A DNA stretch of 64,000 nucleotides. Source: Clostridiales bacterium PH28_bin88. Its GTDB lineage: Bacteria > Bacillota > PH28-bin88. The stretch is taken from NCBI GenBank assembly GCA_000987045.1, contig LAKY01000013.1, positions 25,827 to 89,826 of the forward strand, in the 5' to 3' direction. A model generated the notes under the pieces. That model saw only the letters and a list, made by a program, of their open reading frames with translations. It made no database searches and was not told the DNA's origin. A program made the position numbers and the translations under genes. Below, piece by piece: positions 61,324 through 64,000 of this stretch. Position 1 is the first letter of the stretch. Every line of letters starts with the position of its first letter.

Positions 61324-62226
61324 TCAATTGAGCTGTTCCACTCTTGGGCGGTAACCCATCTGTCGCAGTAAGAGGCGGTATTGTTCCTGCCGGCACCCTT
61401 CCGGTGGTAGCCCGAATATGGAAACTAACACAGCTTCCATCACATTGGCTCCGAAAGAGCGTCCTCCTAAATCGGGGACTGTGGTCACCAACCACTTCAC
61501 CCCTCGTTGTCTTAACAGGGCCACGTCCTGCTGTGTTACAGTGCTGGAAATTACAATCTTATCCGTTAAAGATTGCGGCAGGTACCGGCGAATGAAGTGG
61601 AAATCTCCCGCCAAAATGTTGGCCTGCCGGTAGTATTTTTCAAAACGTGGAACAATCTCCTCCTGGGACTTCCCCAGAGGGTACAGCCAATTGATGGGTA
61701 GATGGCGAAGTACTGGCAGGGTTAACCTGGCCATGCGGTCAAAGGTTGCCAGCGAAGTAAAGGGAAGAGGGATACCCAGTCCGAATAAGGCATCGCCTAT
61801 GATCATGCGGCACCCGGCAGCGGCCAGGGCTTCAGCCAACCCAAACCTATCCAAAACTGAAACCACTAAAGCGGTTTGCCCACACAAACCTATGTCGAAT
61901 TCCCGGCAGAGGTATGTAACCACATCTCGCTCAACAGTATCCTTTATGCCGCTTCCGTCTACTACCGGACTATACCGGGCTTCCCGCATGATGGAAATTC
62001 CTTGCCTGATCGCATACCGCCTGCTCCCGGTGTAATAATGCAGGTTGATTCCACCGAGGCCGAAGGCGTCAACACGCCCGTCAAGGGAACGAACCAGTTG
62101 TTTGGCCGCCCGAACATCTCCCTCCGTGCCAAACCGGTCAATCCGCACCTGTTCGCCGAGGAAATCTGTCATGACGCTATGATTTCTACTGGCAGAACCT
62201 AAACTTACACTAACCACCCATTTCAT
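61324..62226 (-). CDS. Quinate-5-dehydrogenase-like conserved protein (function unknown)
   Basis: A 300-residue protein of a family annotated, probably wrongly, as quinate 5-dehydrogenase in Firmicutes. The N-terminus VSVSLGSASRNHSV, AFGLGGINLHYYTGSRRYAI and VDGSGIKDTVERDVV are conserved landmarks. No clear dinucleotide loop or catalytic set is visible, so quinate oxidation is doubtful. It follows NERD and DUF3786 genes on the same strand. Confidence 0.6.
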   Translation of the reverse strand: MKWVVSVSLGSASRNHSVMTDFLGEQVRIDRFGTEGDVRAAKQLVRSLDGRVDAFGLGGINLHYYTGSRRYAIRQGISIMREARYSPVVDGSGIKDTVERDVVTYLCREFDIGLCGQTALVVSVLDRFGLAEALAAAGCRMIIGDALFGLGIPLPFTSLATFDRMARLTLPVLRHLPINWLYPLGKSQEEIVPRFEKYYRQANILAGDFHFIRRYLPQSLTDKIVISSTVTQQDVALLRQRGVKWLVTTVPDLGGRSFGANVMEAVLVSIFGLPPEGCRQEQYRLLLRQMGYRPRVEQLN

Positions 62227-62229
62227 TGT

Positions 62230-63102
62230 TCATGCCCTATCCCGGGTAGCGGCGGTGTTTTCCACCGAGGCTTCCGCCAACGCCAGGGTAATTTGCCTGA
62301 CTTGTTTCTGGGTTAGAGTAATCGATCCTTGGTACGATTGGATAAACTCGTTTAAACGGTCCTTCTTGACGACATTTAAGGAGGGATCCTCCCCCTCAAT
62401 AATGGTTGAAGGATGAGCCATGACCACCACGGAAACCACTGGGATGTCAAACTTAAACCGGGACCTCAAAAACTCTTTCAGCACAGTTTCATGCCTTTGT
62501 ACCTGCAACCGCGGGCTGTCCATGCCTTCTTTTACCATCCGGTTCTGAACCGGCTTAATTACCGTCCACTCCCCGCCGGGGGAGATCATTACTACCCCAT
62601 TGATACTCTTTGTTTCAAGATGAAACAGACCGTTTGGCCCTACCACCATGTGATCGATCTGCTGTTGCTCGAAACGCTCACTCGGGATGGTGACATTATG
62701 AATACTAAGGTAATTCGGTGGCAACCATCGCAGGATATAGGCCACCTCCCGTTCACCTCTCAGTCCCGCTTCTAATTTTGCCTTTTCCCGGTAGAGATTT
62801 CTGATTTTCCGGTTCAACTCTTCAGCTAATTCCTCCTGATTTGGCTGAAAAAGGACTAAATAGGAACACGTGATCAGTAATGAAAAAAACAACGCACCGG
62901 TGATCCCCGTTGTAAAATCAATAAGTCCTTCAGAGATGACTGTTAGCACCATGAACAGGATAGTGGTGGGAATTGCTACCACGATGTACACATAGGGAAA
63001 GGTGCGCTTACTTTTTAGTTTATCCAGTTCGGCCTGATAGAGGGAAATCTTCTCCTCCAGTTCTGCCATCGGGTTATAGTCCCGTGCTGTCTCATGGTGC
63101 AT
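62230..63102 (-). CDS. NERD-domain membrane protein
   Basis: A 290-residue protein. A coiled N-terminus is followed by two membrane helices (about residues 37-80). A NERD (nuclease-related) domain follows (about residues 115-225) with EREVAYILRWL, QIDHMVVGPNGLFHLETKS as the conserved core (D and E-x-K typical of the nuclease fold). It may act on DNA near the membrane or be a sensor. It ends 3 bp before the next gene's start codon. Confidence 0.8.
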   Translation of the reverse strand: MHHETARDYNPMAELEEKISLYQAELDKLKSKRTFPYVYIVVAIPTTILFMVLTVISEGLIDFTTGITGALFFSLLITCSYLVLFQPNQEELAEELNRKIRNLYREKAKLEAGLRGEREVAYILRWLPPNYLSIHNVTIPSERFEQQQIDHMVVGPNGLFHLETKSINGVVMISPGGEWTVIKPVQNRMVKEGMDSPRLQVQRHETVLKEFLRSRFKFDIPVVSVVVMAHPSTIIEGEDPSLNVVKKDRLNEFIQSYQGSITLTQKQVRQITLALAEASVENTAATRDRA

Positions 63103-63138
63103 GAACAGTACCCCTTATCGTTTTTCATCTGTCCTAAA

Positions 63139-63762
63139 CTATTTGTTACATGCCTCATCAAATTTTTGCATTTCCCTGATCACCATGCCGGAGAGGACAG
63201 CAAAGTCCTCAGTTGGCAAGTATTCATTTCCAGTGGCATCAAATAAAATGTTTGCTGTCGGCGGAAATTCATCGTCGCCAGCCCATAGAACCAAGGTAAC
63301 TGGGACCATGGGAAGAGCCGGGATGGTAAAACTGATGTCCCCCAGGGACTGTGTTTCTCCGCCCAGCCGTAAAGCCGCTTCTGAAAAGGCTTCCGGGCGG
63401 GAACCAAAAACACGTAACAAAGGGGTAATAGCTCGTTGAGTGAAAGGGCCAATGTAAATATCTCCCCCAGGGAGTTCTCTAAAGGATATCCACCGCTTGG
63501 CTAAAGGGACACCTCTAGCGTGATACAGGTAGTGTAATAGCAGGATCTGAGTAACCAGAGGCGTTTCCTGACGGTCAAGGCAAGTCACCTGATATTGAGG
63601 AAAGGTGATGCGATAGCAGCGTCCAAGAAATTTCAACTCAAACAAACCACGCTGCTGATGGTACACCGCACCGCTCTTCCATGATATTTCGGCCGGATCG
63701 CGTCCTTTTAAATTGTGCAGTGCTTTTGTGTATGTCACATCCAAGTTAAAATTACCCGCCAT
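63139..63762 (-). CDS. DUF3786 protein
   Basis: A 207-residue protein matching the DUF3786 family, found mainly in anaerobes and often near B12 or acetyl-CoA enzymes. LLLHYLYHARGVPLAKRWISF and FGSRPEAF are family landmarks. The start at ATG 63762 follows GGAGGGAG; the longer upstream ORF has no site. Function is unknown. Confidence 0.72.
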   Translation of the reverse strand: MAGNFNLDVTYTKALHNLKGRDPAEISWKSGAVYHQQRGLFELKFLGRCYRITFPQYQVTCLDRQETPLVTQILLLHYLYHARGVPLAKRWISFRELPGGDIYIGPFTQRAITPLLRVFGSRPEAFSEAALRLGGETQSLGDISFTIPALPMVPVTLVLWAGDDEFPPTANILFDATGNEYLPTEDFAVLSGMVIREMQKFDEACNK

Positions 63763-63916
63763 GTAAGCTCCCTCCGATTTAAATGGCTCTGGTTTCGTTA
63801 TCATGATAACCAACTTTTCGCACGGTAGCAAGGAATAAATATCGTCAATCTCATCACACATTGAATGGACGTTAATAGTTCCATGAGTGCCATGAGTGCC
63901 ATGACAGTGCTGACGC

Positions 63917-64000
63917 ATGAATAAAAATAACTTTGTCTGTAAGGGTTGTCAGGCCAAAGCCAGAAAAATTTATCGCAAAAAAGGACTGGACAAAAGAAGT
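63917..64000 (+). CDS. Start of a plus-strand gene, cut by the window end
   Basis: An ORF opens at ATG 63917 and runs off the window after 28 codons. It begins with Asn/Lys residues and a CKGC pair, perhaps a small zinc or iron-sulfur protein. There is no clear ribosome site. Just upstream lie two and a half copies of a 9-base repeat (CATGAGTGC) at 63881-63905. The call is tentative. Confidence 0.3.
   Translation, partial: MNKNNFVCKGCQAKARKIYRKKGLDKRS

Overview
The window looks like the chromosome of an anaerobic, endospore-forming, Gram-positive bacterium of the Peptococcaceae/Desulfotomaculum-Pelotomaculum-Thermincola type. This is inferred from gene content: SpoVB and an alpha/beta SASP, a B12-dependent ribonucleotide reductase, CoA-dehydratase activases, multiheme c-type cytochromes, and a methylmalonyl-CoA pathway cluster with a sigma-54 regulator. 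Strong Shine-Dalgarno sequences and frequent TTG/GTG starts fit this group. Most genes lie on the minus strand.

Region by region. (1) 1-0.7 kb: uncertain small ORFs, including a GNAT-like fragment. (2) 0.7-12.4 kb: an aromatic/hydroxy-acid-type catabolic block with an IclR regulator, an MFS carrier, a three-subunit molybdenum hydroxylase, and, divergently, a 2-hydroxyacid dehydrogenase homologue, a PaaK-like CoA ligase, a sodium:solute symporter with a tiny accessory protein, and an amidohydrolase. (3) 12.4-25.5 kb: stand-alone metabolic genes (two metallo-beta-lactamase-fold hydrolases, an EamA transporter, a glycosyltransferase, an iron-sulfur flavoprotein, an alpha/beta hydrolase, asparaginase, an endonuclease IV homologue, NrdJ, an FAD oxidoreductase). 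(4) 25.7-32.8 kb: the most unusual part. Two parallel modules each combine a seven-heme cytochrome c, a cytochrome b, zinc-ribbon microproteins resembling phage Mu Com, a Cys-rich 'two-CW'-like microprotein (one copy frameshifted) and tiny membrane proteins. Six copies of a conserved two-hairpin intergenic element precede the microprotein genes. (5) 32.8-46.3 kb: a PHP phosphoesterase, tRNA-Trp with a consensus promoter, an EF-G paralogue, SpoVB, a SASP, SurE, a YpmA-family microprotein, a TPR protein, a Fur-family regulator, a three-gene acyl-CoA dehydratase activase set, a divergent PlsY-like protein and a DUF3343 gene with no visible start codon. (6) 46.4-61.2 kb: the methylmalonyl-CoA route. 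Transcription runs ahcY, sigma-54 regulator, sucC, sucD, methylmalonyl-CoA mutase (two subunits), epimerase, mmdA, mmdD, mmdC, mmdB, fumarase alpha and beta, malic enzyme. (7) 61.3-64 kb: conserved proteins of unknown role (quinate-dehydrogenase-like family, NERD, DUF3786).

In region 6 the enzymes link succinyl-CoA to propionyl-CoA through a Na+-pumping methylmalonyl-CoA decarboxylase, and fumarate/malate to pyruvate. The direction could be propionate formation or syntrophic propionate oxidation; the sequence alone does not decide it. The duplicated cytochrome modules suggest membrane-bound electron transfer, perhaps to extracellular or periplasmic acceptors. The repeated RNA-like element next to Com-like zinc ribbons suggests post-transcriptional control, and is the best candidate here for an undescribed system.
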